Below are positions 22,735-34,752 of a DNA stretch of 64,000 nt, piece after piece; within the stretch, counting starts at the first letter, position 1; each line of letters starts with the position of its first letter. The stretch spans positions 1-64,000 of the forward strand of contig NC_086368.1 in the NCBI RefSeq assembly GCF_036324505.1, written 5' to 3'. Origin of the DNA: Eleginops maclovinus. Lineage: Eukaryota > Chordata > Actinopteri > Perciformes > Eleginopidae. A program made the position numbers and the translations under genes. The notes under the pieces are model-generated. The model saw only the letters and a program-made list of their open reading frames with translations. It was not told the DNA's origin and did not search any database.

Positions 22735-23035
22735 TACACTTAAATTACATTTAAGATTAAGATTAAGATGGACCTTTACTGATCCCCGAGGGGGAAATGC
22801 AGTTTTTCCGCTCCGTTATATACACGCACATGCATTTTTTGAGTGTAGAGGCAGCCAGTCTAACCAGCGCCAGGGATCAGTTAAGGGTTCGGTGCCTTGC
22901 TCAAGGGCATCTCTGCAGTGGCCCAGGAGGACCAGCCCACCTGTCCAGTACAAGTCCATATTCCGTATTTATTGGTCCGATCGGGGGGTGAAGTCCCTAC
23001 AGACTGAACCACTCCTGCCGCATTTACAGTCAGGA
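22735..23035. repeat. LINE 3'-end or SINE-like interspersed repeat
   Basis: It has TTAAGA repeats, then ACTGATCCCCGAGGGGGAAA, GGTGCCTTGCTCAAGGGCAT and CCCTACAGACTGAACCACT. The same landmarks occur at 61508-61800, so it is a dispersed family common in fish. The apparent frames in it are not genes. Confidence 0.7.
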
Positions 23036-23069
23036 TGTTAGACACACAGATACACACAGAATCAATCAG

Positions 23070-24300
23070 TTATAGGCACATTGACGATCGGAACACTACT
23101 AGCTGAAGGAGACGGGAACTTTTTGTTTCAGCCATTTTATTCTCTAAGATGAAATCACCTGCAAACGGAAAATGATGTTGCACAGCAACTTCCAATTTGC
23201 GTGACATGTCTCTGGAAGACAGTTGAATAAAATGTAAGGGGGCATGCGATACACTCATGTTCACTCTCCTTGCTAAAATATCTGACCCAGACAGAGACAG
23301 AGCAGAAAACAGCAAGACACTACCAGAAATTAAGGATCTCTTTGCACCTGTATCCCTTAGAATAGTGATGCATTCCATGTCTCACTAAAGACATCGTCCC
23401 CTGAGAAATAAAGGGCTTGAAAGCCTCATCGATATTGTTTTCCTCCCTTAACGAATGTACATTTTTCTAGGAGGACATAGTGCTATTTTCATGCTCTTTT
23501 CTTTTAAGAGTGGGACAGACTGCGATGAGGTGTTCCTGCAAATGGCAGTAATAGCACCCTCTGTTTTCAGTAGCATCCTTTTGGTTACAACAGAACATCG
23601 GAGGAGATTTTAACCTTTTGTCCCCTGCAACAGGATCACGGTGAACTGGAAGAGTAAAAACACTTTTGTGAGTTAGAACAAATTCATCTGCCAGTACTAG
23701 TGCAGCAGAAAGTGACACAATGTTCTGCTCATTTAGATATGTAATTTTTCTCGGTCAGCTGATTTTACATTTTTTCCAAAAAATGTGCTCACGCATCTCG
23801 TACATGTTTGTGATTTTGCTGGCTTGGGACCATTTATCAAAAGGGCCACCTTGTTCTCTCACAAACTCTATATAGGTCTGGTTGACAGTTCTACAATTCT
23901 TGTGACTTTAACAATGTTATAATTGAAGCTTTCCTCCATGGTCAGGGAAGTACAGACTTCCTGAGCTTTTCCCACTAATTTGCAATGCAACAACAGATAC
24001 CATAGACTCTTTGGCCACTGGAATATAGCAGCGATGCATTCAAATGCATTAAAATATGAGTCTACCTCTGACTCTCTGAAGGTGGGAGTAACGCAATGTG
24101 CCTACTGTCAGAACTGTCATGGGGATTTGTGGATGTGTTATGGGTAGCCTTAAGAATATTAATTGTTTGAGGACCAAGAGTCTTAAATAGACCAAGATGC
24201 TTCTCTGTAAAGTATAACAATATTGATTAACATAACGGCACAGTAAGTCTACAAGGGAAACACAGCTACGGTCCTCCTGCATGCCAAATGATCCAGTCAA
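23070..24300 (-). pseudogene. Gypsy-type gag zinc knuckle and protease remnant
   Basis: Read on the minus strand from high to low coordinates, it gives a SCAN-like gag stretch (IAAIFQWPKSLWYLLLHCKL, then LVGKAQEVCTS; about 23950-24050) and SAALVLADEFVLTHKSVF. A CCHC zinc knuckle follows (CYYCHLQEHLIAVC; 23540-23580), then a retropepsin start with ITILRDTGAKRSLISGSVL (23330-23375). Several stops and frameshifts break it. It is a relic of an LTR retroelement unrelated in orientation to lrfn. The reverse transcriptase part is absent, cut off at about 23070. Confidence 0.65.
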
Positions 24301-24305
24301 AATTT

Positions 24306-24421
24306 AAAGGTCCCATATTGTGGCCGTTTTTACTGATCATAATTCCATTGTTGAGGTGTACTAGAATAGATTTACATTATTCAATGTTCCAAAATCACAT
24401 CGGTTTTCTCATACAGCATCT
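24306..24421. repeat. AAAGGTCCC-type interspersed repeat fragment
   Basis: It begins AAAGGTCCCATATTGTGG and runs to TCATACAGCATCT. This resembles an abundant fish short element. It is truncated by, or fused to, the LTR that starts at 24422. Confidence 0.45.
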
Positions 24422-24806
24422 TGTCGTGGATCCGACACTTTACAACATTAATCAATAGAAACACATTAAGACACGGACACAGAAATGGATGAGGTTAAAT
24501 ATTATATTGTTACGTAACAAGCATATTACTGTGAAAACACCATGCTTCCAGCAGTAAAACGCGTGGGGTCTCCCCGTAGCTTGGAAGAATGGAACAGGTT
24601 ATATACGGTCTTTTGACCTTGGGAGGCAACAGGTCAGCCTTACTATCTGTCTACCTTTTAAGGCCTTACTCCCAGAATATACAACTCATACATTTCAAAG
24701 GTTTTAAGATATTGCAAACATATGGTGCGTATATTTAGGCCACTCGCTTGAAACTTTCGGAATAACCTTAGTCTTATATAATTCAATAAATTGAACTTAG
24801 ATTGCA
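24422..24806 (-). repeat. 385-bp LTR, 3' LTR of an ERV-like element
   Basis: The minus strand starts TGCAATC (or TGTTAATGCAATC) and ends CCACGACA. Directly outside the minus-strand start is AAAAGGAGGGAATG (about 24811-24824), a polypurine tract as expected for a 3' LTR in minus orientation. It is related to 47322-47711, which has a primer-binding site. Confidence 0.6.
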
Positions 24807-27800
24807 TTAACATTCCCTCCTTTTAATCATATAGAGTTCTGCCCTTGAAAAAACTTACTGAAACATACTTATCAAATGTATAATTATCCTACTCACAGGC
24901 AGAAGTCACAGGTTGCATGCACCTATTCACAATAGCCAAAAAAACACCCTTTCAATTTGACTTAAAAAGTGGAAAAAAAGACTAATGCGCTAATTTTCTC
25001 TAATTAAATGGGATCATCATTTAGGATTATGAAAATAACCTCTGTTTGATTAAAGAGGAAAAATCTAATTGTCCCATCCAGGTTTAACAAACATCATGTA
25101 AATGACATATCTACTAACAGGGTGATTGAATTGCTCATCAATATTCCTACAGTATTCATAAAACATTGCAGGAACTTGTACTAGTTACTCCTATTTGTGG
25201 ATAGGAAAAAAGAAAAAAAAAACTCCTGTAGCAAAAGTTCTTCAACCAGTGAGTTTTAAAGCACCCTGTAACTGGCATCCACTCGTTCTGATTCTGTTGC
25301 TTTGTCCAGTATACACTCTTCATGAAGTGCACGTTCTGGTCTTCCTACGTGACCTTTAGAAGTTAATGGAACTGTAGTCCAAATAACTAAAGCTTCTTTA
25401 AAAGAACTGTTGATGGTAAATTTTCTATATGCTCTCCGGAATCTTCAATATACTGGGCTGGAATCTATCTCAGAAGTCGGGTTTCACTTTGAGCTAAAAC
25501 CCACAGGATAGTAGTAGCAATGGAAGAATTGCTTGAAGAAATATCTTAAGCAGTCATCCGGCTGCCTGTATTGACAGTCTGCATCAAGACACAGCTCCTT
25601 AAAACATCTCCTGGAACCCAGTCTGGAGCGAATAACCCAATTTTCTTTCTTCAAGGTGCAAGAGAAGGATTTTGACCTGGGTAGAAACAGCTCTAAAGTC
25701 ATGGGTTAACAGCTTAAAGTAGACCACTATGGCCTTAAAATCTTATCTGTCATTTGAACACTTTCAGAAACCATGAAATACTGTTTGTGTTGTGCTTTTC
25801 ATCTGACCCATATTGTAGCACACACCAGACATCTCCTGCAAAGTTATTTGGTTAAATTGTACAGTGATGAACCCATTTGAGTCCCACTTTTGAACAATAC
25901 ATTTAGTTATGCTTTACCCAGAAGCACAATGTCATCCTGTAAATTGTACATCTCTAAAAGACATTGAGGGTTTAAAGATTCCTGTGACACAGAGAAGTTA
26001 GGAGGCATCTTAAGTGAATGCTTCTTAAAAGAAACAGTGGCAGATTTCACTGCAGAATCAGCAAAAGGATTTCCTTTAGAAAAATAAATGTAATAATCCA
26101 AACATGGACTTGAAACTTAGATACAGTCACTTGGGATGGAAACAAGATGGCGTCAAGAAGATTGTGAACAAGATGGTATCGTTGTATAGATGTGCCCTGT
26201 ATTGTGGAACAAAATCCTCAAGTACAATTATTAAATTCATCAATAAAACCCATTATACCCCTCTTTGAAACACTGGTCTCTAAGTCATAGTAACCATGTT
26301 TCAAAACTTCTTTCAGTCAAAATAAAAAACCAAGAACGTCAAAAAGTCAAGTCGAATGCATCATGTTTCAATCCATTGTAATCAAAATTGTGTGCATTCT
26401 AAAAACTAGCATTAATCACCTGTCGGTGATTAAGGAATTGACCAAATCAATTTATTCTGTCTTTGCAAAATCTAAAATCAGTCTTGAGATCTCATGTAAA
26501 AAAAAAAGGTTACTTGTTGTTTCACCAGCTGGATTTACTAGTGACATTCTCATGTCCCTATAAAACAAATATTGCAACAAAGCATTTGTATCAACAGCAC
26601 AAGTTACTTCAGGTGTTTAGACAAATCATCAATACACTGAATTAAACTATAGGTACTGCCTACAGGAAACACGAAGCCTATCAAATTTACTTCAAGGAGA
26701 CTCTAAATGGCCTTGTGGACATTGGGCCTAATTGTATATTTTATGTCCAAAAGTGAACATATCTCAGAATGATGTTCCAGTATGAGCATGCTAAAGAAAT
26801 AATTAGCCAAACCTATCATACTAAACCATTCCAGCACCAGATGCTGAAGCAAATGAGTGTTAGAGCCATTTCACTTCCATCATTATGGTTTGAATATATG
26901 GTTTATCAATAATATAAGGTTTCAGAATCAACGCTTAACAATTTATTTTAGTGAGTTACACTAGAGTGTAATAAATGTTTATTTAGGTGATCAAAAGTCA
27001 ATCAAAGTCTCTATTCCTTCCGTCCAATGTGCGTCAAACTCACGTTTGAACAAACACAGCCTATATATGTTTACAATATGCAAAATATTAACATATTGAT
27101 CCAAGATTAGCTTCAGCCTTCTTTAGCAAAGAACTCCAAGTCTTCAAATAGAAATATTAAAGATGGAACAAATATTTGCTCTTTAAGGATGTTTTTCAAA
27201 AAATGGGATAAATGACTTTTACTTATCCGGTAAAAAACAACATGGTTTAGATTTTCAGATTAAAAGAAAATAAATTGAGTACCCTATTATTATCAAATTC
27301 TTAAGCTGGAACTAAATTAAGCCGCTTTGGTAAAAGACTATTTGATCAATTAAAAAAATTGTACTTCCTATTATTTATTTTTCACAATGCATCTGTGAAT
27401 AATTTGTGAAGCATTTACAACATCACTCACCCTCTAGGAGGTCAAATCAGTTCATCTTTAACCAGATACTGTTTTCGGTTTAATTCATGAGAGTAATTCC
27501 AGTACAATGACAACACGTTTATCAATAGCTAATTTATATGTCAGGATTGTTCTGTATAACAATAATCTGCTAATCGTTTCAGACTAATAAAGAATAACAG
27601 TAGCAATCGCTTCAGCATTACAGACCATCATTAAACAAGCAGCATCTGCTCCTAAACATGTAGGCATCTTTTTCCTACACCACCAAAAAGAAGCATCTTG
27701 TACAGCTATGTTGTAAACTGATTGCATCATTTGTTCAGAGAATACAACAATCTGAGGAAAGTTTTTAAGACAAGCCCGGTCTCAAAATGTTGTCAAAATA

Positions 27801-27838
27801 AGAACAGTCAAGTATTCGCTGTCCTCATGTAGCCATGG
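24807..27838 (-). pseudogene. AT-rich internal debris, probably ERV-like pol remnant
   Basis: No intact gene. On the minus strand near 25990-26080 the reading KGNPFADSAVKSATV resembles the C-terminal end of a retroviral RNase H. About 150 bases further along, a cysteine-rich stretch (LCRRCLVCA, near 25810-25840) could be an integrase zinc-finger relic. Stops and shifts are frequent, and no env-like or polymerase-centre motif was found. The assignment depends mainly on the flanking LTR with its purine tract. The rest of the 3 kb shows nothing I recognise. Confidence 0.4.
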
Positions 27839-28063
27839 CCAAGATGGCGCCGAGGGTGGCTGCCGTGTCTCGAGCGCCTCAACAACTCCACATCTTAGTG
27901 TTTTTATTGTTTTACTTTGTTGGTTGTTTTAAACTTTTTTTTGCAACATGCAAACTTCCCAAGCGAGCCTTATCATCCAATATGATAGAGAACAACTTTT
28001 ACACATCAGGTCGCTGGTGGACAGCAATAATCCACGACGACCTGCAAACAATGGAGAGTCTCT

Positions 28064-28828
28064 GTGTTACCTGCTGGAGCTCTACCTGTGCAGCGCAGGA
28101 GGAAGAGACGGCGGGGATCCCGGGCCGGGGTCCTGGTCAGGCTGAGGAAACGTGAAAACAGGCCTCCTTTACCGAGTTTACTTCTGGCAAATGTCCAATC
28201 CCTGGATAATAAGCTGGACGAACTCCGTAGCAGGGTGGCATTTCAATGGGACATTAAGACCTGTAATGTTTTGGTTTTCACGGAGACTTGGCTCGACCCC
28301 ACGATACCGGACGCCGCCATTGCTCCACACGGATTCTCCATTCATCACCAGGACCGGACAATAAACTCAAGCAAGGGAGGAGGTGTGTGCTTCATGATTA
28401 ACAACAAGTGGTGCTCAGATGTGGAAATAATTTCTTTGGACTGTTCTCCCAGCCTAGAGCATATCATGATCAGATGCCGGCCTTTTTATCTTCCGAGGGA
28501 GTTCACATCGGTTGTTCTAACAGCAGTGTATGTTCCGTCGCACGCTGACAACAACACAGCGCTGGAGGAGCTGTATGGGATTATCGACAGGACAGAGACT
28601 TCTCGGCCAGAGGCCGCATTTATTGTGGCCGGGGATTTTAACAGAGCCAACATGAAGAAAGTCCTGCCGAAATACTATCAGCACGTCAGTTGCCCCACAC
28701 GCGGTGGAAATAAACTGGACCATGTTTACACTCCTTTCCGGCATGGATATAAAGCCCTCCCCCGCCCCCCTTCGGCAAGTCAGACCACATATCTCTTCTT
28801 CTGCTCCCGGTTTACCGGCAGAGACTGA
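28064..28828 (+). CDS. LINE element B endonuclease region (frameshifted both sides)
   Basis: A 254-residue frame covering the APE-like endonuclease: LLANVQSLDNKLDELRSRV, VFTETWLDP, GGGVCFMINNK and VAGDFNRANM. Upstream, the start region (MQTSQASLIIQYDREQLL from 27948) is in another frame because a T is missing compared with element A. Downstream, one C fewer in the run before TTCGGCAAG (six against seven in A) ends the domain early, so the GKSDH motif is lost from this frame. The two lesions are in different places from the lesion in A, so each copy decayed independently. Confidence 0.75.
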   Translation: MLPAGALPVQRRRKRRRGSRAGVLVRLRKRENRPPLPSLLLANVQSLDNKLDELRSRVAFQWDIKTCNVLVFTETWLDPTIPDAAIAPHGFSIHHQDRTINSSKGGGVCFMINNKWCSDVEIISLDCSPSLEHIMIRCRPFYLPREFTSVVLTAVYVPSHADNNTALEELYGIIDRTETSRPEAAFIVAGDFNRANMKKVLPKYYQHVSCPTRGGNKLDHVYTPFRHGYKALPRPPSASQTTYLFFCSRFTGRD

Positions 28829-28842
28829 AGAGGGACCAACCT

Positions 28843-30753
28843 GTGACGAGGACAGTGCAGCGTTGGTCCGAACAGTCTGCCTCTGCTCTCCGCCACTGCT
28901 TTGGCATCACGGAGTGGTGTGTGTATGAGGAGGACGACATAAACACACACACTGGCGCGGTCATTTGCTACATCGGCAAATGCATCGATGACGTAGTGCC
29001 ACGGATTATGGTACGGACATTCCCAAATGAGAAGCCCTGGATAAACGGCGAGGTCCGAGCTGAACTTAAAGCACGGGCCATCGCGCACAGCGGCGGTGAT
29101 TTGGATGGGTACAGGAATTCCAGGTATGCCCTCCGGAGAGCTATTAGCAGTGCGAAAAGACAATACAGGGACAAGGTGGAAACGAACTACAAGGGCTCCA
29201 ACGCCAGAAATATGTGGTCTGGACTAATAACAATAACAGACTACAAAAGGACAACGAGTGGTGCTGAGGAAGTGTCTGCATCTCTCCCAGATGAACTGAA
29301 CACGTTTTATGCATGCTTTGAGAGGCCCCCGGCTGTGGAGGCACAGAAGGCCCAGAATCCCTGCTCACTGGTTTTAACCAGAGCAGATGTGTGTAGATCT
29401 CTGAAAAGGATCAACACACACAGGGCTCCTGGACCTGATGGCATCCCTGGCTGTGCTCTCAAGGTGTGTGCAGTTCAGCTGGCAGATGTGTTCAGAGACA
29501 TTTTCAATAGGTCACTGCTCCAGTCTGTAGTCCCCACATGTTTTAAAGAGTCCATCATTGTCCCTGTCCCCAAAAAGACAAAACCCATCTGCCTCAATGA
29601 CTACCGCCCAGTTGCACTCACCTCCATCATCATGAAGTTCTTTGAGCGGTTAGTCAAAACTTTTATCACCTCCTCCCTCCCTGACTCACTGGACCCCCTG
29701 CAGTTTGCCTACAGAGCAAACAGGTCCACGGATGATGCAATCTCCCTCACCCTCCACACTGCCCTCTCCCACGTGGACCAGAGGAACACTTATGTGAGAA
29801 TGCTGTTCATTGACTACAGTTCAGCATTCAACACCATTTTGCCATCCAAGCTCATCATGAAGCTCAGGGACCTTGGGCTCAACAGCGCCCTCTGTGACTG
29901 GATCATGAACTTCCTAATGGGCAGATCCCAGGCAGTGCAGATGGGGAACATCACATCCTCCACCTTGACCCTCAACACCGGAGCCCCTCAGGGTTGTCTG
30001 CTCAGCCCTCTCCTCTACTCCCTGTTCACGCACGACTGCGTGGCCACACCCAGCTCCAACACCATCATCAAGTTTGCTGACGACACGACCGTCATCGGCC
30101 TGATCACAGGCGGCGACGAGATGGCGTACAGAGAGGAGGTTAGAGCCCTGACATCTTGGTGCCAGGACAACAACCTCCATCTCAACGTCAGCAAAACAAA
30201 GGAGCTGATTATGGACTACAGGAAGAGGGAGAGAGAGGCACACACACCCATCACTATCGACGGGACTCCTGTGGAGAGAGTCAGCAGCTTCAGGTTCCTC
30301 GGGGTAAACATCAGTGAGGACCTGACATGGACACATCACACCAGGGTCATATCCAAGACGGCTCGACAGCGGCTCTCCTTCCTCCGCAGGCTGCGGAAGT
30401 TCAACATGGACTCCAGGATACTCTGCAACTTCTATAGGTGCACCATCGAGAGTATCCTGACTGGCTGCATCACTGCCTGGTATGGCAGTTGCACCGCCCT
30501 CAACCGTAAGACTCTACAGAGGGTGGTGAAAACTGCTCAGCACATCACCTGGATGGAGCTGCCATTCATGGAGGACCTCTACACCCAGCGGTGTAGGAAG
30601 AAGGCCGGTAGGATATTAAAGGACCCCCATCACCCCAGCAACAATCTGTTCTGTCTGCTGCCGTCTGGCAGACGGTACCGCAGCATCCGGACCAAGACCA
30701 CCAGACTCAGAGACAGTTTTATACCACAGGCTATAAGACCGCTGAATTCCTGA
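28843..30753 (+). CDS. LINE element B reverse transcriptase
   Basis: A continuous 636-residue frame from 28843 to the stop at 30751-30753. Polymerase blocks in order: APGPDGIPGCALKV, SIIVPVPKKTKPI, NDYRPVALTSII, LFIDYSSAFNTILPSK, NTGAPQGCLLSPLLYSLF, KFADDTTVIGLITGG and FLGVNISEDLTW. The C-terminus is basic and ends RPLNS. It is colinear with element A with few substitutions. The true natural start is upstream, fused to the endonuclease; 28843 is only the first in-frame methionine. There are no internal stops. Confidence 0.87.
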   Translation: MTRTVQRWSEQSASALRHCFGITEWCVYEEDDINTHTGAVICYIGKCIDDVVPRIMVRTFPNEKPWINGEVRAELKARAIAHSGGDLDGYRNSRYALRRAISSAKRQYRDKVETNYKGSNARNMWSGLITITDYKRTTSGAEEVSASLPDELNTFYACFERPPAVEAQKAQNPCSLVLTRADVCRSLKRINTHRAPGPDGIPGCALKVCAVQLADVFRDIFNRSLLQSVVPTCFKESIIVPVPKKTKPICLNDYRPVALTSIIMKFFERLVKTFITSSLPDSLDPLQFAYRANRSTDDAISLTLHTALSHVDQRNTYVRMLFIDYSSAFNTILPSKLIMKLRDLGLNSALCDWIMNFLMGRSQAVQMGNITSSTLTLNTGAPQGCLLSPLLYSLFTHDCVATPSSNTIIKFADDTTVIGLITGGDEMAYREEVRALTSWCQDNNLHLNVSKTKELIMDYRKREREAHTPITIDGTPVERVSSFRFLGVNISEDLTWTHHTRVISKTARQRLSFLRRLRKFNMDSRILCNFYRCTIESILTGCITAWYGSCTALNRKTLQRVVKTAQHITWMELPFMEDLYTQRCRKKAGRILKDPHHPSNNLFCLLPSGRRYRSIRTKTTRLRDSFIPQAIRPLNS

Positions 30754-30799
30754 GCTCTGTGAATGTCTACTCACATCTGTTTATAGTACACACATACAC

Positions 30800-31071
<272 letters not shown>

Positions 31072-31347
31072 CTGTTATACGTAATATATGCATCTGTCCA
31101 TACCTCCTCATTCAACAGTGTAAAGTATTTAAATACTTTCAATGTATTCCACATATGTATATAATCTTTATTGTTGTTATTGTAAATATTCTTCTCTCTT
31201 TTTGCACTATTTTATTTATCTTATTTGCACCATGTATGTTGAGTTGTTGGAGGAATATGGGATATAAGATTTTCATTGCCAACATATACGTTGTATATGC
31301 TGTGCATATGACAAATAAAACCTTGAAACCTTGAAACCTTGAAACCT

Positions 31348-31599
31348 AGCCAGTTGGAACACGGAAACTCCTTGTGACATCAGGAGTTTGAGGTGGAGGA
31401 ACCTCTTGGATCAATGTAGTTCAATCAGCTGATAACACACGCTGTACTCTGGACAGTAGAGATCCCAGAAAAATCCAGTTGTTCTTCACACCATTGTGAC
31501 TTTGACAATGAGGGTGTATGTTCACATGAAGCTGAATGTCAGAACCACATCAGTGAGGTGTTGTAACACAGTTCCTCTTCTCTGTATTGAGTAACAAGT
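31348..31599. other. No gene seen
   Basis: Short stretch between the LINE tail and the Gypsy LTR; nothing recognised. It is duplicated at 7110-7347. Confidence 0.4.
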
Positions 31600-31958
31600 T
31601 GTAGCGTCTCGCTATAGGAAATAAAAGAAAGCTTTTATTGATTTTTTCCGTGAGTTTATTAACTGCAGATCCAGGTTACTGTCGGCCGTAACCACGCCAA
31701 AAACAATAAAAAGAACCAAGTTAACTGTCAGTCTCAAACACATCCCATTAGCTTTCTCCTCGTATCCCTCTGTCTCTCCCTCCAGGAACCTCCCCTCTCC
31801 ACACCCAACCAATCAGCAAGCACCCTCCCACTCAACTCACAGCCACAAGTCACAAGAACCGTCCATCAACAATGACACTTTCGCTGACACCCTGCAAAAT
31901 ACAAACCAACTGCAAACAACAAAACCATGAACATCAACATTATAACCAGTCTGTTACA
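31600..31958 (-). repeat. Gypsy 3' LTR
   Basis: The plus strand reads TGTAGCGTCTCGC at the low end and CCAGTCTGTTACA at the high end (TG...CA, 359 bp). On the minus strand the LTR starts TGTAACAGACTGG, immediately preceded by a purine tract (AGGGGGGGGAAG, 31959-31970), the expected polypurine tract. AATAAAAGC near its minus-strand 3' part is a plausible poly(A) signal. Confidence 0.75.
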
Positions 31959-31972
31959 CTTCCCCCCCCTCC

Positions 31973-33050
31973 ACAAAGTCCCTTGGCCCCGAGGGAACAA
32001 ACAAAGTCTCTTAGGAGGTCTGCGATTTCTCTGCGGCCGAGCATGGTCTGCGGCAGGGAAAGACAGGTCAACAGTGGGACCCGGGGTAGGGGAAAAAGTC
32101 CCAGATTGTGGGGAATCAAGCAAGGTCCCTGGGTCATGAGAGGGGGATTGGGAAGAAGAATGAACGATGTCCCCAGTCCCCTGCGTTTCAACAACCGAAG
32201 CCAGTGGTGTCGCTGTGCCCGATAGGGGGCCAGTCTGTCTCTGTGATAGAGCAACTTTTCTCCCTCTTGTTTGCAGCTGGACCCTATAGACAACCTAACT
32301 CAGTCGCTCCAGGATCCTGCAGGGACCTTCCCAGTTGCAGGTACCTACCATTCTTTCTCTGTGGGTTATACACCCAGACCAACTCGCCAGCACTGAAATG
32401 CCGTCCTTTAGCATGCACGTCTTAGTTCCTCTTCTGTCTAGCCCCTGCACTCTGTAGCTGGCGCCTGGCAAAGTCGTGAGCAGACTCCAACCGGTCCTAA
32501 AGTTTCCTGGCATATTCAAACCCTGCTGGGTCCACAGAAGCATCGGGGGGCAAGCCCATCATCATCCCGGCCGGCGTGCGCATCTCCCTACCCAACATGA
32601 GGAGAGAAGGGGAGCAGGAGGTGGAGTCTTGGGCAGCAGACCGGTATGCCATCAGAACGAGGGGGACATGGGTTTCCAAGTCTCTTTGGTGTTTCGCTGT
32701 CACTATGGCAAGTTGTTGAGCCAGTGTGCGGTTGAACCTCTCTACGAGGCCGTTGCTCTGCGGGTGAAGGGGTGTGGTGCGGGTCTTATGGCCCAGCTTT
32801 TCACACAGCTTTAAACACTCTGGACTCAAAGTTCCGGCCCTGGTCTGTGTGGATGACTTCCGGTGCCCCGAATCTGCTGAACATACCTACCACCAAAGCG
32901 TTCACAATAGTCTCTGACCCTTGATCAGGTAGGCTGTAGGCCTCAGGCCACTTAGTGAAGTAGTCCATGGCTGTGACGATGTAGCGGTTTCCTTTTTCTG
33001 TGCAGGGAAACGGGCCAAGGACGTCAATCCCGACTCTCTCCACGGGGGCA
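31973..33050 (-). pseudogene. Ty3/Gypsy integrase 3' fragment
   Basis: The minus strand encodes an integrase core: VGIDVLGPFPCTEKGNRY (first catalytic D), YFTKWPEAYSLPDQ, VIHTDQGRNFES (second D) and HPQSNGLVERFNRTLAQQ (catalytic E), then the region LVLMAYRSAAQ and LMLGREMRTP. The frame breaks near 32820 and again near 32540. Further down, a C-terminal tail (YHRDRLAPYRAQ) leads to the purine tract and 3' LTR. Everything upstream of integrase (gag, protease, RT) is missing; at about 33055 the text switches to the hAT tail. It inserts DNA copies in active relatives but is defective here. Confidence 0.8.
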
Positions 33051-33059
33051 CCCTACCGG

Positions 33060-34012
33060 AAACTGCTGGAGCTGGGCATGAGATCTGTTGGTGGGGCCCT
33101 TACGTGCAGTTTCCCCAGATCTCCACAAAGGCTATGAAAATCCCCTTCACCTCCACCTACTTGTGTGAGTGTGGGTTTTCCGCACTGACCCTGATTAAAA
33201 ACAAATACAGATCAAGGGTGCAGGTGGAGGACGACTTGCGTTTATTTCTCTCGGCAGTGCAGCCCCGCATCGAACATCTCTGCGCATCTAAAGTGCGGCC
33301 TCATTGTTCCCACTGATATGAACAATTAAAATGAAACTCAAAGTTGTGTTGTCTTGAATTCACAAATTGGTTAGGCCATAGGGTTGATTTCGCTCATGTA
33401 GTGCAAATGACGTGAAAGGCGTAATTTTGTTTGTTGGTTAAATCTGAGGTTTTATGTGACTGAAAACGTTAAAACATTTGAAGAAAATATGTGCATCTGC
33501 TCGGTCTGATAACATGCCCTCAATGCAGTTGACTGTTAAATGTTATGTGTTCCGTGAACAGCCAGCGTTGTCGTTCATTGATCAGAGAGCTGTCAATTGT
33601 GCTGATTTTGTTCGAGACGTGCATCTCCTTCAAATGTGCGCTTAAGGCCCAGACATACTGTGCCGATTGTTTGACTTGTGGATAGGCCTACTGATGTTCA
33701 GTGATTTTAAAAGTAGCCTCAATTAGGCTTGCATGAAGTTTGAAAGTATTTGCTGTTGCAAAGATCATTTATGAATGCACTTTTTAAAAAGTTTTGAAAA
33801 TAAAATGTCTTCAAATACAATATAAAAAAATATTTACATTTGATCAGTCGTCAATGAAATTTGTCATTGCCTGGAACACACAAAAGATGGCATTTACTGC
33901 AGAGGTATGTGTGGGTTAGGGCAGGCGGACAGGATTTTGGGGAAGGGGGGCCTCGGCTGTCCTTTCCTACTCCAAGGGGAGGCTCACATTCACCCAAATT
34001 GAAAACCCCTGA
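33060..34012 (+). pseudogene. hAT transposase C-terminal fragment with 3' terminus
   Basis: 33104-33316 encodes PFTSTYLCECGFSALTLIKN and RVQVEDDLRLFLSAVQPRIE, the dimerisation block of a ZBED5/FAM200-like hAT transposase. It is the same group as, but a different copy from, 19877-21514. About 700 bases of 3' non-coding sequence end in TTGAAAACCCCTG (34000-34012), a typical hAT terminus. The 5' part is lost at the junction with the Gypsy integrase. Confidence 0.7.
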
Positions 34013-34216
34013 TCTAGGCCATAGTGTTATGACAGCAGTGCCATATATTCCCAAAACTAATTTATCTGGACTTATCTTAAAGAAAAACAAATTAATCCAA
34101 AGGCCGTTTGTGATACCTGTCATGAACTTTTAAAATATTTTCTATAGATCCAGCTTGTATACTCAAATATGTTATGATGTAATATATTTTTTTTATTTTT
34201 ATTTTTTTATATCATA

Positions 34217-34640
34217 TGTCATGGCACACGTTTAAATATGGTGTTTTACTGCCACCTTGTGGTTAATTTTGAGATAGGCAAGCACTAACAGGAAGTTAAC
34301 GTGCATTCGCAATAGTTGTACTCGTACTCTGTCTTACCGAGAAGTTGATGGTCACCTACTTAACATGTTCATGCTTGAGAAGGCTTTACTTGTAAGTACA
34401 CAAAATACTGTATGAGCCACTGTTTGTTTTGTAGTCTGTTTAATGTGATGGAAAACGTTTTTGGGAAGTTTTTACAAATACAAATATCTAGAGGGAAAAA
34501 CACTTCAATAGAAGAAAAGAAAGAAGTAAACAACAAAGGAAATACACTTCTGCTTCCAAGTCTTTTATTTGCTAGTTTAGCCCTCAGAGTGTTAGCTGTC
34601 TGTCAAGTTGGGCAAAGGAGCGCGCAGCTAGGACAGAACA
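34217..34640 (+). repeat. BEL/Pao 5' LTR
   Basis: TG...CA ends; identical in outline to the 3' LTR except that it lacks the extra 137-bp segment after GTTTTTGGGAA. Confidence 0.92.
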
Positions 34641-34752
34641 GTAAAAAAGTAACCTGCACGGCTAGCAGAACTACACAGAGAGTGATCTTCAGTCTCGGCT
34701 CTTCTCATCGTCTTCACCACTGCTAACGCTCGGCAAACAGCAGTTCAGAACG

